The notes below the pieces were generated by a model. The model saw nothing but the letters and a program-made list of their open reading frames with translations, had not been told where the DNA came from and ran no database searches. Source: Diphasiastrum complanatum (lineage: Eukaryota; Streptophyta; Lycopodiopsida; Lycopodiales; Lycopodiaceae). From it: 64,000 bases of DNA. Positions 11,503 to 24,549 of this stretch are shown here, piece by piece. The DNA lies in NCBI GenBank assembly GCA_029204225.1, contig CM055100.1, forward strand, positions 23,439,810 through 23,503,809. The letters are read 5' to 3'. How positions within the stretch are numbered: position 1 is the first letter of the stretch; every line of letters begins with the position of its first letter. Both the position numbers and the translations under genes were made by a program.

Positions 11503-13209
11503 ACTGCCCAATTTTCTCGTGGCTCCACTTGGAACTACAATATTCTTAGTATTGTTGTTGTCCATATGCAATGTAAAAGGTCGTGTTGTGGCTGTAGATT
11601 ATCGGCATAATGTTACGATAGAACTTAATTTTGGGCTGAATGTCAATGGTATGCTTCTTTGTCCAAGTGTCTCTCATGATGAATGGTTATTACTACTTGA
11701 ATGGGTGAATATCTCTTCACACATGGAGCATAAGCCACTGGCTATAACATCTATACTTGTTTGGAAGTTTTTTGTTGCACTAGGTGTCATGCCTTGTGTA
11801 TTATATGGATGTGCTACTATATTCTTATGAGCAAAAATATCTTGATTCGAATAACCTGTTGTCATTGAGAGCTATGGCAATAGCTTAAATAATGTTGATA
11901 AAATTTGTATTATTTGTCACTCTATTATGAGTGATTGAAATTTCAGAAAGTAGACTGCTATCCAATATTTGTTCCATGTGATGCTTATGTGATAATTTAT
12001 TCTTCACTTGATATTAGAGCACTTTGTAGGGCAGGAGGGAACTTTTTGCATAGGGAGAGCACATTTTCCACCATGCAAAACACAATGCCTAGCATGTTAT
12101 CCCCATTTTCCAACTTGAAGACAACCTTAATCTCATGTACTGTTATTTTTCAGCCTTCTACAAGCTTCAAATTATGGTTTGTTCTATCTCTTTTTGAGTT
12201 AAAAAAAAGTGGCTTCAAAGCCCAAAAGGATTATGCCACTTTGACGAGAAATTTCTTGAATATTTAGTTTGAAACTTTGCATGGGACCTATTGCTACCTC
12301 ATTGCTGGGCAGGTTATGATTATTTTTAGATTCTGATCAAAGGAAGATTGGTTGATAGAAAGTCAACTCCTCTCATCATGTGTATCACAGCTGAATTGCT
12401 ATTTCTTTCTGTTTTATTTTCTCAGTTTCTTTTGAATGTTTTGTTGTATGATCAACCTTCAAACAAGCCTTTGATTATATGATGTAGTATAGTTTATTTG
12501 TGTCCATTATTTGTAGCATACACATCTGTATAATGCTGCTTTGGTGCATAATCTGCAGTCCATCTGTTGAATTTCATTATCTACAGCACCTAATTAGCTG
12601 GGGTGGTTTTGGTGTAATTCTTTCACCTTGATACCTTTTTAATGTTATTGGTTGTACAGGTTTGGGGGCATTTGAGGTTGATCTTGGTCTACTTTGACCA
12701 AGAAATGTGTTAAGTTTGGCTGATGTCCAAAACCAAATCGAGATTCCTATCTTAGGAGCTAATTTACATCATTCAGACCTTTGCTGTCCTACAACGACAC
12801 CTCTCGAGCACATTTGTAGCTAGTATTGGTTGATTTAGCTCAAGTGGTATTGCATGCTGATTGTTGTCCATCCATAGCACCTTTTCGACACTTTTTGGGT
12901 TGTTCATTAGGTTAGCTCAAACAACACGAGGGCCTATATTGTAGATACTTTTCTTGACTTTGTTTGTGTTCAATGTCCACATTGCTGTATCATATACCTA
13001 TGGCTCTTGGATATGAAAAATTTGGAGTTTTTTAGTCATATTTTAGAAAATCTAAAAAATCTCACCAAGCAAGGTGATAGTGTTGGTCACATTAAGTGGA
13101 TGAGCACAAACACTTTTGGTCAACAATATTTTTGAAATTTTGGTAAACCATTGTAAACCTAACTTCTATGGTATAGAAAAGGTCAATGTGCAATATGTGT
13201 TATGGCACA

Positions 13210-13210
<1 letters not shown>
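11503..13210. other. 3' flank of the GT29 gene, no gene seen
   Basis: Begins as presumed 3' UTR. A 103-codon frame at 11519-11830 has no family resemblance and overlaps the UTR, so I treat it as chance. The remainder is AT-rich noncoding sequence. Confidence 0.5.

Positions 13211-13275
<65 letters not shown>
13211..13275 (+). repeat. Compound (CT)n(CA)n microsatellite
   Basis: CT units switch directly to CA units with no spacer. The same compound type recurs at about 48.5 kb and 58.1 kb. Confidence 0.95.
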
Positions 13276-13276
<1 letters not shown>

Positions 13277-13349
13277 CTCCTTTCTATGGCGCCCTAGCCC
13301 ATCTGTCGCTCCAGCTCCATCGCTCTAGCTCTCTTTATGGCTCCACGTT

Positions 13350-15060
13350 TGTGGTGGGGAGCTAACTCCCCTCGCTCCCCACCTCGTTCTGACAACATCT
13401 CCATAATTGGTAGCTCCAGTCTCCCTATCGTTGCCAACACCTCCAGCGCTTTGTAAATACCTCTATCGTTGGCAACAGTATCTCCATTTCTGCCAGCACC
13501 TCCATCGTTGTACGTAGTAGTACCTCCATCGTTGGAAATCCATCAGTATGAGATCCATCGTTGGCAGGAAAATTACGTGATTTCAAGGCTTTCAATGCTC
13601 AAGTTCGGGGGTGTTCTTGACACTCCAGAAGTTGTGGAAGAAGCAAAATCCTTTTTAGATGCACAACTTTGAGCTTCAATATAGTTGGATTGGATAATGC
13701 TTGGTGTACCAAAAAAGACAATTTCACTCTTATTATTCGCTTCAAATCAAAAGAAGAAAGAACTAAGTTATTGAGACTCAAGCCTAATTTAAATGGCACA
13801 CAAATTTTCTTAGATGAGGATCTTACTCATAGAACAATTTTCAGGAGGCGAAAGCATGGGGATGAAATGCCATTTATTGTAATGGTCAAGTTAGATATAT
13901 GGATCGTGGTCCATTTACTTAAAATACTTAGAAAGTTGTGGTTCTTGGGCATAGGAGTAGCGCGAGACTCCATCCACATCATCTATATCCACATTACCTA
14001 CGTATCGGGTAATGGCACTATAATGACATTCATTCTTCAACAATGACAAGAGATTTAGCAAACTTCATCATGGACATATCCTCCTTTTCGTGGAGACTCA
14101 TGAGAGTCAATTTAGGGGACTATCAAAGTTCTAGGGCTTCAGGTGGGCTTCAGTTTTTTGCTCAGAGGCTAGATTTGTGGGGGGCAGAGGTTTTGGTAGG
14201 GTGGCATGCTTATATAGAGACTCACTGTAGCCTTTCATCGATTTGTTTTATAGGATGAGCAGGCATGCGATCTGTGGTTTCGATTTCTTGGTCAAAGTAT
14301 TGGGCTTGACATGGATGGGCGTCTTGCAGTTTGCTATTTTTCACCAGAGTCTTTGACTTTTGATGATAATATGGGTTCCTTGTATGCTGATCTTTCTTCA
14401 GATATTCTTTTTTATTTTGAACATAGTCATATACTTTAAGCTAGAGACTTCAACGCCAAGATCTCCTCTAGACAAAAGTTAGAGTTTCACATGATCACTA
14501 ATGATCCTTTGAGGATACGTGCTATGGAAAGTATTGATATGAGGATTGATAGGATATTTGCTGATGATGGTGGCCCGGTCTCCACATATGTGGTATTGCT
14601 TTCTTCTGCTGGTGAGGGGTTGCAAAGACATTTAGACACACTACCTATTTTCGTAGACTTATTTGGTTTGATTGTGCATACCGGAAAAATCTAGATCGTG
14701 ACCTTTAATACCTCCAAGACCTTTATGCAACGGCAGGTGTTCACTCTAAGGGGACAACCACTCGAGGTGATATCCTCTTATACTTATTGGGGACTTTCTT
14801 CGCTAGTCCTGCTTTTAGTATGAGACACGCCACCACAAGACTATGTAAGGGTCATGCTTCATTGGTTAGTCTTGAGCGATTCTGCTTTAGGAAGTACATT
14901 CTGGATGCCCCGAGGAAGTGTAAGTTGTTTGACACAATTGTTACACCCACAACTATGTATGTAGTGGGGGCTTGGTGCACTATGATTCCTGAGTTAGAGT
15001 GGACTAGTATTTCTCGTTTACATATCAGTATGCTTGCACGCATGATCTAGGCCAAGCCAT
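13350..15060 (+). pseudogene. Second LINE copy, internally deleted
   Basis: A leader with repeated CCTCCATCGTTG words (13350-13570) precedes an ORF1-like segment at 13620-13860 (FTLIIRFKSKEERTKLLRLK, IFLDEDLTHRTIFRRRK). Endonuclease remnants follow at 14240-14470: LDMDGRLAVCYFSPESLTF and ARDFNAKISS, matching the GDFNAR block of LINE endonucleases. Most of the RT is deleted: the sequence jumps to GLQRHLDTLPIF (about 14610) and then to the post-RT region at 14700-15050 (GQPLEVISSYTYWG, HATTRLCKGHASLV). That last block is homologous to 165-480 of the first LINE. Stops and frameshifts are frequent. Confidence 0.82.
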
Positions 15061-16905
15061 GCGTTCCTCACTAGATTATATTTGTTGAGTTTGTTGTCAT
15101 ACTACTTCGGGTTGAGGCTATTTTCAAGTTGATTACATACATCTAGAGAGCATTAGAGAAAATTAGAGCCCGAAGAGGGCCTTTGAAAAAGATTGCATTT
15201 TTATTTATTTTTTCATTCATTTGCGTTGCCATGTGGACCAATAGAAACCCTGATATCAGGCTTTTACGTAACCTAGCTTTTCTCAAATATAAATACATAG
15301 AAAACTTTTCAAATATATAAATATTTCGTCGGGTAGCATGTGGAAATGCTATTGGACGTTGAGGCCTACCCTTCCAGCTCATCACTGCCTAAAGAGGCCC
15401 AACCAAATTAGAAACGAATATGACAGAAGGTGATGCAGGGTTACAATGAGTAAATCGATGTAGTTTTAATGTAAATGCTTCGTCAAATCATGGTTTACAA
15501 TGTTAACTAGAGTTAACTCTGAGCTCCAAGAAGTTCATTGTTTCAAAATTTTGCTTACACATATTTTTATATTCATAGCTTTCTGCACATAACGAATGGC
15601 GCCATCAAGGAAACCATTCTTCTAATTGATTCTGTGCTTCTCTTCAATGAGGAAGATGACAATGGAATATGGGTGCCAAGAAAATATTAAAAAAAACTCT
15701 TGGATTTTGATACATCCATCATCAAAAGGAACATTTTGAAAAAGCAAAAAGACAAAACTAGCATTTTGATTTTATTGGCCAAAATTATCGATTTCAAACA
15801 TCATCAGGAGGAACATCTATATTTGAATTAATCCAATATGTGTATATACATTCAGAGATAAATGTGCAAGGACTGAACTGCCAAAATCACAAAAAACATA
15901 TCTATGAGTATTGATATATTACCTGCTCTTTCATTTCTTTCATTTTGAATCATTTCTTTTTGAAGAGCTATTAATATGACCATTCTTCTCTTGCAAATTT
16001 ATATTCATCCAATATAAATGAATGAGAGCCAACTGGATATCTTGCAGGTGTGTTAGATGTAGTACACAACATTGATATTGGACAGTTGCAATATAAAGGT
16101 AGAACTGCCAAAGACCTTGCTGATTGTGAAATTTTCTTTTATGAATCTATGTACATTCTCGATTAAAAGGGGGTTTTGGGCAAATCCATCCCATTTCACT
16201 ACCTATTTTTAGAAGTGACGAATTCCTGATGCTGCAGTTTTAAAATCATTTCGTTGTAGAGTTGTACAATGACGTAAAAAATTCGTCAAAGATAAGTACA
16301 TGCTCAAAAATAGTCCGATTGAGTTGGTTTGTTATTGGATTTTTTTTTCAAGTGTCAATGTACACAAAACTCCAACTATGTTTGTATGTAAAAATCTATC
16401 GGATAGTTTATTATCTGAGCTTATGGATGAAGGCTAGGATAAAAAAATCAAATGGAGATATAGAATGCAGAATCAAAATATCAAATGTTGAGCCTTTACT
16501 TCCACTACCAAAAATGAAAAAAGATTAAAAATAAATGGGTGCCACTTGATCAAGACCTTGAAAAAAGTTGACGCCCTACAATGGACTTCTGACTTCTATT
16601 GAGGTGGAGAAAGAGGGGGTCTGAATTATACTCAGGCAGGAACTGTTGCTCTTACAATATAATATATCCTTATATTTCATATTCATTTCCAATGGAAAAC
16701 TGGTAAGTAGCTGTAAACATTTTATTCTTCTTGAATAGCTTAGTTCAAAATCAACCATATAACAACAATTCATATGCAATATACTTTGTGTCTTTTGTAG
16801 GTACGTAAAAGACATGAACTTGAGATCAAATGCAGAGATATTGGCGAAACTATCCATATATTGGAGGAACACTAAAATTTATTTGAAAAAAATGCAAGTC
16901 CGTCA
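15061..16905. other. AT-rich noncoding stretch
   Basis: Reading frames are short and show no family signature. I see no RNA gene or repeat. Confidence 0.5.
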
Positions 16906-19900
16906 TCATTAGAGCATCCAATCCCTCTTGAGGATCAAATTAGAATCCACTCTTGGTCCATATTGTACTTTTTGCACAGTTTCCTCAACTAACTTGATAC
17001 AACTTTCTTTTAGAATGATATCATCAACATAAATAAGAAGGATGACAATATGTTTATCAAAAAACTTGACATATAAGGAAGGATCATAGTTACTAAGATT
17101 AAATCCTAGTGACTCAAGAAAGGTGTTAAGTCGAGAATACCATGACCTTGGAGCTTGCTTTAGTCCATATAAACTTTTAAAGAGCAAGCAAACTTTGTCT
17201 TTGTCATGGATGAACCCAATAGGCCGATCCATATAAATCTCTTCTTCTAGATATCCATTTGAAAATGCATTAGAGACATCTAGTTGAAAAACTTGCCAAT
17301 TGGAAAAACAAGCAACAGAAATTATGATTATAATTGATACCACCTTTGCAACTGGAGCAAAAGTCTCTTCATGATCAAGTCCATAAACTTGAGCAAAATC
17401 TTTAGCACAAAGTCTAGCCTTGTACTTGTTGATTGTGCCATCTTGATTATACTTGACTCAAAAAACCCACTCGCAACCAATGGTGTGCTTGTTGGATGGA
17501 AGATCCACAAGCTCCCATGTCTTAGCATCATATTCCTCCTTCATGGCAAGTTTCCATTCCTTCGAGTTGAGTGCATCATATACATCCTTTGGCTCCTCAT
17601 GAGAAATAAAATAAACACAATTACTGGAGTTGATTTCCACTTCCTTGTCTCTATCTTCATAGATAAGCCTCCTAGGCTCGGATCTTTCTCTTTGAGATCT
17701 CCTTGGTGAAAAGATACGAGGTGACTCCTCCTCAATTATCGGCCCCATCTCTCCATGATAGTTTTCAAGGGTGATGATTGGAGTATCTTTGTGAGAATCT
17801 TTGAATTCGGCCTCCTCAATAATGTATTTTTGATCCTCATGGAATATAACATCCCTACTCTCAATTGTAGTTGAGGTAGAGGGAACATAGATTCTGTAAG
17901 CTTTCTTGTTGGATGCATATCCAACCATGATCCTTTTAATAGAATTAGGATCATTTATTTTCCTTGTTTCCAAGGGCACATGAACAAAGCAAGCACAACC
18001 AAAAACTCTAAGGTGATCTACCTTAGGTTTCTTCTTAAACAAGACTTCAAAAGGTGATTTTCCAGCAAGTGCATTGTGAGATAATCTATTGCACAAATAG
18101 TTTGCACAATTTATAGCTTCACCCCAATATTCAATAGGCAAAGAAGCTTCAACTCGAATTGCTTTAGCACATTCACATAAAGATCTGTTTTTCCTCTCAG
18201 CAACTCCATTTTGAGATGGAGAATAAGCACAAGTAAACTCTCTCTTTATTCCTTCTACCTTCACAATATTCATGAAAGTTGTTGGAGATGTATTCACCTC
18301 CTCCATCACATCTTAAAGCTTTAACTTTGAAAGATAACTATTTCTCAACATAAGCTTTAAAGACTAGGAAATGATAAAAAACCATAGCCTTTGAAGAAAG
18401 TAGATACAACCAAGTGTATCTAGTAAAGTCATCAATAAAGGTGACAAAACATGTTGCACCACCAATACTTTTAGAAGAGGAAAAATGTACATCTGAGTGT
18501 ATAAGCTCCAAAGGATGAGTAGTCTTAATAAAAGACTTCTGATATGGCTTTCTGTGTGATTTTGCAATAGCACAAGCCTCACAAGGCTTGGAATCTTTGG
18601 AAAGAGATTTTGGAAGACCAATTGCCTTCACTTTCTTGACCATAGAAGACATGGATTTAAAGTTAGGATGCCCCAACCTTCTATGCCACAAGTCCTCCTT
18701 AGATAACAAAGCAACACAAAGGTTTGCATTCTCATAAGAATTCAACTTAAAAATTCCACCACATCTAGATCCATCAGCTAGGATCTCATCATTTTTCTTG
18801 ATAAAGCAAGTATTGGAGTTGAACTTTACATCACAACCATTATCAAGCAACTTTCCAACACTAATCAAGTTCTTTGTAAGTTTTGGAATGAAAAGAACAT
18901 TAGAAAGTGCAAGAACTTTTGAAGAAGCAAGTTTCAATGGAATGTTGCCAATTCCTTTTATAGAGCACTCATGATTATTGGCAGTGTAAATAGATCTCTT
19001 AAGTCCTTTGTAAGGTACAATTGAGTCAAATGACTCCTTTGAACAGCACATATGTGAAGAAGATCCACTATCTATGTACCAAGCTCCATCTTTCTTGAAA
19101 GGTGATGAAGAAAAATTGGACACCATGAGTGATCCTTCTCCATCACTTGCAACAGAATCTTCTTCAATCTCTTTGGAGAGATTAGGTTGCTTGAGTTGGT
19201 TTTTCTTCTTAAAGCAATTACAGGCATAGTGCCCCTTCTTGCCACAGAAGAAACACCTCACTTTCTTCTTCTTGGTCTTTGAAGTAGAGGGATGAGATGA
19301 ATCATCCTCTTCACCATCTTTGTCTCGATCTTTGGCTTTGTCTTTGTTGGATGCTTGAGAGAACTGGTTCTTACTCCTTCCTTTATGCTTGTCTTTGACA
19401 AAGAGGGCTTTGTCACTTCCACCATGCTCGAGTTTGTTCATCCTGGACAGTTTATAGCTTTGTCTAGATTCTTCAGAAATAAGAATTCCTTGGAGAGTTT
19501 CTAGATTAGGCAACTCCTCCTTAATGACAAAAGACTGAACAAGATTATCATAGTCATCTCTAAAGCCATTTAAAATGGACTTGAACTAGCTCATCTTGGT
19601 TAATAGTAACATCAACACAGGAAAGCTCTCTATGTAAATCTTTAACTCTCAGAACATAGTTTGATGCACTCTCTTCACTTCTTTGAAAACTTTGGAAAAT
19701 CTGATTCCTAAGAGTGAGTAATCTAAAAGTATTCTTTGCTTCATAGATGGACTTAAGTGCATCCCAAGCTTCTTTGGTTGTAGTGCAAGATCCTATCTCT
19801 CTCAGAATTTCATTAGATACATTCATCTTAATGAAATGTAGAGCCATTCTAGCTCTCTTCCTATACTTAGGAATTTCAGCCTATGCTTGAGGCTCCTCTT

Positions 19901-20030
19901 CAACACCAAGCACAATGTCCATAACATCCTGGAGTATCAAAATAGACTCCATTCTGAACTTCCAAATTGAGTAATTAGAAGTGTTTAGTCTTTCATTTGC
20001 TTCTAGAAGATATCCTCCCAGAGGTGACAT
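16906..20030 (-). pseudogene. Copia gag-pol remnant lacking RNase H
   Basis: Read from 20030 downwards. Gag starts MSPLGGYLLEANERLNTSNY and runs through a UBN2-type gag domain (LREIGSCTTTKEAWDAL, QIFQSFQRSEESASNY), with a stop near 19880. The frame at 19513-18338 carries the zinc knuckle CFFCGKKGHYACNC, protease AWYIDSGSSSHMC, pre-integrase LWHRRLGHPN and integrase zinc residues through IDDFTRYTW. Integrase continues at 18309-17736 (NGVAERKNRS, VFGCACFVHV, VGYASNKKAY). RT follows to 16909 with QLDVSNAFSNG, YGLKQAPRSWYSRL and intact YVDD. It ends abruptly about 30 residues after YVDD, so RNase H and the 3' LTR are lost. Several frameshifts. Confidence 0.92.
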
Positions 20031-20786
20031 TTTGATGAAGACTTCTTAGTTATTGGACTGCAATATGTTTGAGCTTGTTCCAATCAGACTTAAGTTGCTG
20101 CTCTCTTTCACTATAGGTATTTTCAAGGATGTACTACCTTCCTATGTGAAACACTTGCAACTGTATTTGAGATGGATCTCAAATATTCCACAAGACAAGT
20201 TATCTAGATCAAACACACAAAGTGAATTGTGACACTTTGGCAAGTTTAAAGCCTACTTTTGGCACGTGTGAAATGCTTTAAAAAAAAACACTATTGACAC
20301 TCAGAAGGCTCAAAGGTGTTCAATTACTTCAAATTTAGTCTTGATATTTAGTTTCTTGTGTGGGATGCTCAAAACAATGGATTCAGAACAAAGGAAGATT
20401 GAATCAAATCAAAATGCTGTCACTCAGATTTTGGACCTATCCCTATCCTGTTTAAGAGCTTATAACATTTGTTAGACACATTAGATTGATTTGGTTTCAA
20501 TTTTTATGGAAAGTACAGATCATAAGCTTTCCATCAAGCTATAAGACCACTATCTTTGGATCTACAAGCAAGGAGATAGAAGGGACTGGAAATCTCTGAT
20601 TTTCACACGTGCGGAATTCCAGAATTCCGTACTAGTGACTATTCAGGTCTGAAAATCTAGTTCCAATCCGATTTGATCCAAATACACTTCAGAGAAAGGT
20701 GAGAAAAAGTGCAAAACTACTTTTTTGCTTGAATTAGCTCTCGATTTCTTGTACAATCAGAGATGTTAGCATGCAAAGCTTAATTT

Positions 20787-20799
20787 GGCTCTGATACCA
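20787..20799 (-). promoter_or_regulatory. Copia primer-binding site (initiator tRNA-Met)
   Basis: The minus strand reads TGGTATCAGAGCC directly after the LTR end TTTTGTCA. It primes minus-strand DNA synthesis. About 760 bp of untranslated leader separate it from the gag start at 20030. Confidence 0.9.
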
Positions 20800-21353
<554 letters not shown>

Positions 21354-21640
21354 CTTCTCATGCATGAAACTGTACCAACTTTTTCCAAGTGTTGTAGTTC
21401 TAACTAGAAATGTACAAATCATCATGCATGTGTCCATTACACTTTGTGCATGCCTTGCAAGTCACTATAAATCACTTACAATCAATGCATGTGAATTTCC
21501 ACGAGTTTCTACAAGCATAATTTTGTTAATTCTATGTCTACAAACTATATGCAAGTTGTACTCATCATTCTAGATATGACATATCCATGTAGCTCGAGTT
21601 CTATCTAGGCAAAACTTGACATTTTGCATTTATGAACAAC
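21354..21640. other. Short unassigned stretch outside the Copia LTR
   Basis: AT-rich noncoding sequence between the Copia LTR and the Gypsy accessory remnant. No features seen. Confidence 0.4.
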
Positions 21641-21679
21641 ATACTTGCATGGTACAATTTTTGTAGCAAGCCTAAAGTC

Positions 21680-21758
21680 AAGATGGATTATTTTCCATTT
21701 CAACAGTTGGGCCTGTGGTTGGTGGGCTGCTCCCTGTCTTGGGAAATGCTATTCCCCT

Positions 21759-21790
<32 letters not shown>

Positions 21791-23090
21791 CCCCCCCCCC
21801 CCCCCAAGCATTGTGCCTTTGGTGAGCAATCAAGATGAGGGGAGCAGTGACTTGATCAAGTGGCACTGCTATGGTATCTGTGCCCATGTCTGTTGCCATA
21901 GAGATTGTTGCTCCATCACCCCCGTCTATGATGTGTATGGGTGAGGAGTGTTGTTGTGATGTTGTATTAGAGGTTGAGCTACCATTTGTCGAGCTGGACG
22001 ATGCCGAATGTGATTGAGTGGCTTGGCCCAATGCTCTTGGTTTCCTCTGGAGGGGCTCTCCCTCAGATTCGGACTCGTCTGACTCTGTGGCATTTGGAGA
22101 TCGTCTCTTTGCCATCAGCTTTACTCTTGCCCGTTGCTGGTGTGTTTCAGGTAGCTTGGCTTTGGATGTATCTGTTTCTTGCACTGCCGAAAATCCTTCT
22201 ACTGCTGGATCTTGTTGGATAGATGTTGGTGTCACATGTTTCGTCACCAGCTTGATGATGCTTGTATTTGACCTTTTTAGTGCTGGCCCTTGTGGCGACG
22301 ATATGTGAACACGGGACCGCTTGGACTTCTTGGATTGGATTGGAATGTCCCAAGCTTTGTCGGCCACCTGCAACATCTCCCTGAGTTTAGGTCCATTGTG
22401 TACTTGCTGGATCGTGAGATCTGTCATGAGGTATCCTAGCAAGGTGGAGGGTTGCTTGTTCTTGATGCACTCATGGAGGCAATTCGAAACAAACTGGGCC
22501 CAATCATAGAGATTCTGTCCATGCAGTTGTGAATCTGCCACATGTGGAACATGGACATTGGGATCCGCATGATCTTGGATTTGTAACGCTGTATGTACTT
22601 GGTCAAGTAAGCACAAGCAGCAGCCAGAGCCGAATCATTGATGGCATCAAAACAATACCCATCCTTTGTCTTCCACTTTTCAACAGAGGGATCGATGAAC
22701 TTGAAATATGCTATTGTTTCGATCTTTTGTAATGTTCTTGTAACTGCATTCAGTCCCCGAGGGAAGCCAAAGCTATGAAAGTTTGTTCCAGAAAGAAAGA
22801 TGTTGTATACATAATTTTTTTACTGGAGGGATGATGAAATTGCACGACCTTGCGGTGGCGTTGTAAGAGGCATAGGTCATGTGCAGCAGATATGGACTTT
22901 GGTACCCAGATAGAAGAGAAATCTGGAAGTCAATATAAGTCAAGAACATGCTTGTCTGCTGGTACCAAGTTGTCATCTCTGCAATGTCCAATTTACCCAT
23001 CTGAATATCGATTTTATTTGCATCTGGGTCATCTGAAATTGAGGACTGGTGGGAAAACATACTGGAAACTGAAAAAAAAATATTCTGGCA
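21680..23090 (-). pseudogene. Gypsy accessory region, second copy, broken
   Basis: Read from 23090 downwards in shifting frames. Around 23070-22790: EMTTWYQQTSMFLTYIDFQI and CNFIIPPVKKL. Around 22790-22620: FGFPRGLNAVTRTLQKIETI and DPSVEKWKTKDGYCFDAIND. The frame at 22616-21678 gives LYDWAQFVSNCLHECIKNKQ and then a long Ser/Thr/Pro and basic low-complexity region. The YDW block aligns with YDWHTFLIRELTSSIKPNNR of the better-preserved accessory region at 28.6 kb. It lies downstream of an integrase on the same strand, as that one does. No catalytic motif is evident. The C-terminal module is missing and the sequence ends near the poly-C tract. Function unknown. Confidence 0.6.
21756..21805 (+). 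repeat. CTC repeat running into a 27-base poly-C tract
   Basis: Triplet CTC units lead into a run of 27 C. On the minus strand it would add a Glu/Gly run to the accessory frame, so it is a late expansion in or next to that frame. Confidence 0.9.
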
Positions 23091-23156
23091 AAAGGGCACG
23101 GTTGAGATTTGAGACAGAGGTAAAAGAGGCACAGCTCGAGTGAGACTGTGACGGGT

Positions 23157-23354
23157 GGACGCGGTCGAGGTTGTAAAGGATGGACGCGGTTGAGATGATG
23201 AAGGATGGACGCGATCGAGAAGGTGAAGGATGAACGCGATTGAGATGATGAAGGTAGGAGGCGGTCGAGATGATGAAGGGAGGACGCGGTCGAGATGATG
23301 AAGGGAGGACATGGTTGAGAAGGTGATGGGAGGACGCGGGCGAGGAAGAAGATG
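23157..23354. repeat. 25-bp tandem array A (8 units)
   Basis: Unit starts fall at 23157, 23182, 23207, 23232, 23257, 23282, 23307 and 23332, exactly 25 bp apart. Plus-strand consensus begins GGACGCGGTCGAGATGATGA and ends AGGAT or AGGGA. It lies immediately upstream (on the minus strand) of the accessory region. Confidence 0.93.
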
Positions 23355-24004
23355 TATGGATGCAGGTTGGAATGGGAAAAAGAGGAGTGTATGAAGTCAG
23401 GTTGGTAGAAAGATGGGAATTTTTGTGTAGGCTGGTGGTGGTGAAGGAAAGTTTGTAGAGACGGAATGGATTGGCTGTGGTGAGAGGAGGGTGGGTGAGA
23501 TGAGGATGGAAGACAAGAAGTGTGGGATGGTGCTAGTTTTGAAAATGATGTTTCACAATAGTGAAACTAGAGTGTGATGCGTGCTCCAACTGCACTACTC
23601 CTCAACGCTTCGATGTGCAAGAGTTTGAGATGGAAAATATTTACCTTCTGACGATATTAGGTTTTTGGATATCTGTGGTGATGGCGCTCGACATGATGGT
23701 ATCACGTGATAATCAATGAATGGAATGTCTATAGTATGAGTGATCGATGGAGTGGATGAGCGCCATGAGTGAGGATGTGTGCAAAAAAATCGCCAAAAAG
23801 TTGTCGCATGAAAGATCCAAAGTTCGCACGTCGCTGAGGTAAGAATGTGTTCGTTTTTGATGTATTTATGGTCACTCTTCAAATCTCCTCGGTCGAGATT
23901 TTTGTAAAGTGTCCTACCCGATCAACATTAATACGGGAAGACGCGGTCGAGATTTCAAAAATCTTGAGGAATGGCATTGTCGCGGCCTGGTCGAGATTTT
24001 GCTC

Positions 24005-24154
24005 GGTCGAGATGCTGAGTAAGTGGCACGGTCGAGATGGTGACCAACTGGCGTAGTCGAGATGGTGACCAATTGGCGCGGTTGAGATGATGACCCATGG
24101 ATGTGGTCGAGATGGTGACGAAGGGACGTGGTCAAGATGGTGACCAATGGACTC
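24005..24154. repeat. 25-bp tandem array B (6 units), same unit as array A
   Basis: GGTCGAGATG-type starts at 24005, 24030, 24055, 24080, 24105 and 24130, again exactly 25 bp apart. The unit is a rotation of array A. Looser GGTCGAGAT words occur at about 23890, 23946 and 23989. It lies between the end of pol and array A. Confidence 0.92.
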
Positions 24155-24549
24155 TTGAGTACTGCATCTTAGTAATGTTGTGGTAGAACTTCCTAAAGTG
24201 AAATATGACAGTGTATCAAAATAGAAGTTTCCATTGTAATGAAATATGCCAGTAATCCGATTTGTGCTATAAGTGAAAAGTTTGAGATATCATATGTGCA
24301 GAAGTGAGCTAGACCTAAAATATGACAGATCTTATTACTGTGGTGTAGAGCAGGAGTTGTGGACCTATAACTCCCTCTGAGAATGAATATGGATGAGAGA
24401 AAAAGAGTATGAAAAATAAAAATGCACCAAAAATACACAGATGCAGTGAACAAGCATAATAACAACAAGAAGATTCAAAAATAGGCATGCAGAGTAAGGA
24501 AAACAAAACAGAAAAAAATGTAACATTAATATATACAATAGAGGTGGAG

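Noticed and set aside
11519-11830. 103-codon frame just after the GT29 stop, starting with a hydrophobic stretch
   Set aside because: Falls in the presumed 3' UTR, has no homology I know, and lacks exon-like context.
22773-24147. Proteins with repeated HHLD and SSSQPR peptides as a repeat-protein gene
   Set aside because: They arise from the 25-bp tandem arrays. Several frames stay open through the same DNA, and 25 is not a multiple of three, so periodic peptides are an artefact.
23157-24154. 25-bp arrays as a CRISPR array
   Set aside because: Units are contiguous and degenerate with no unique spacers, and this is plant nuclear DNA.
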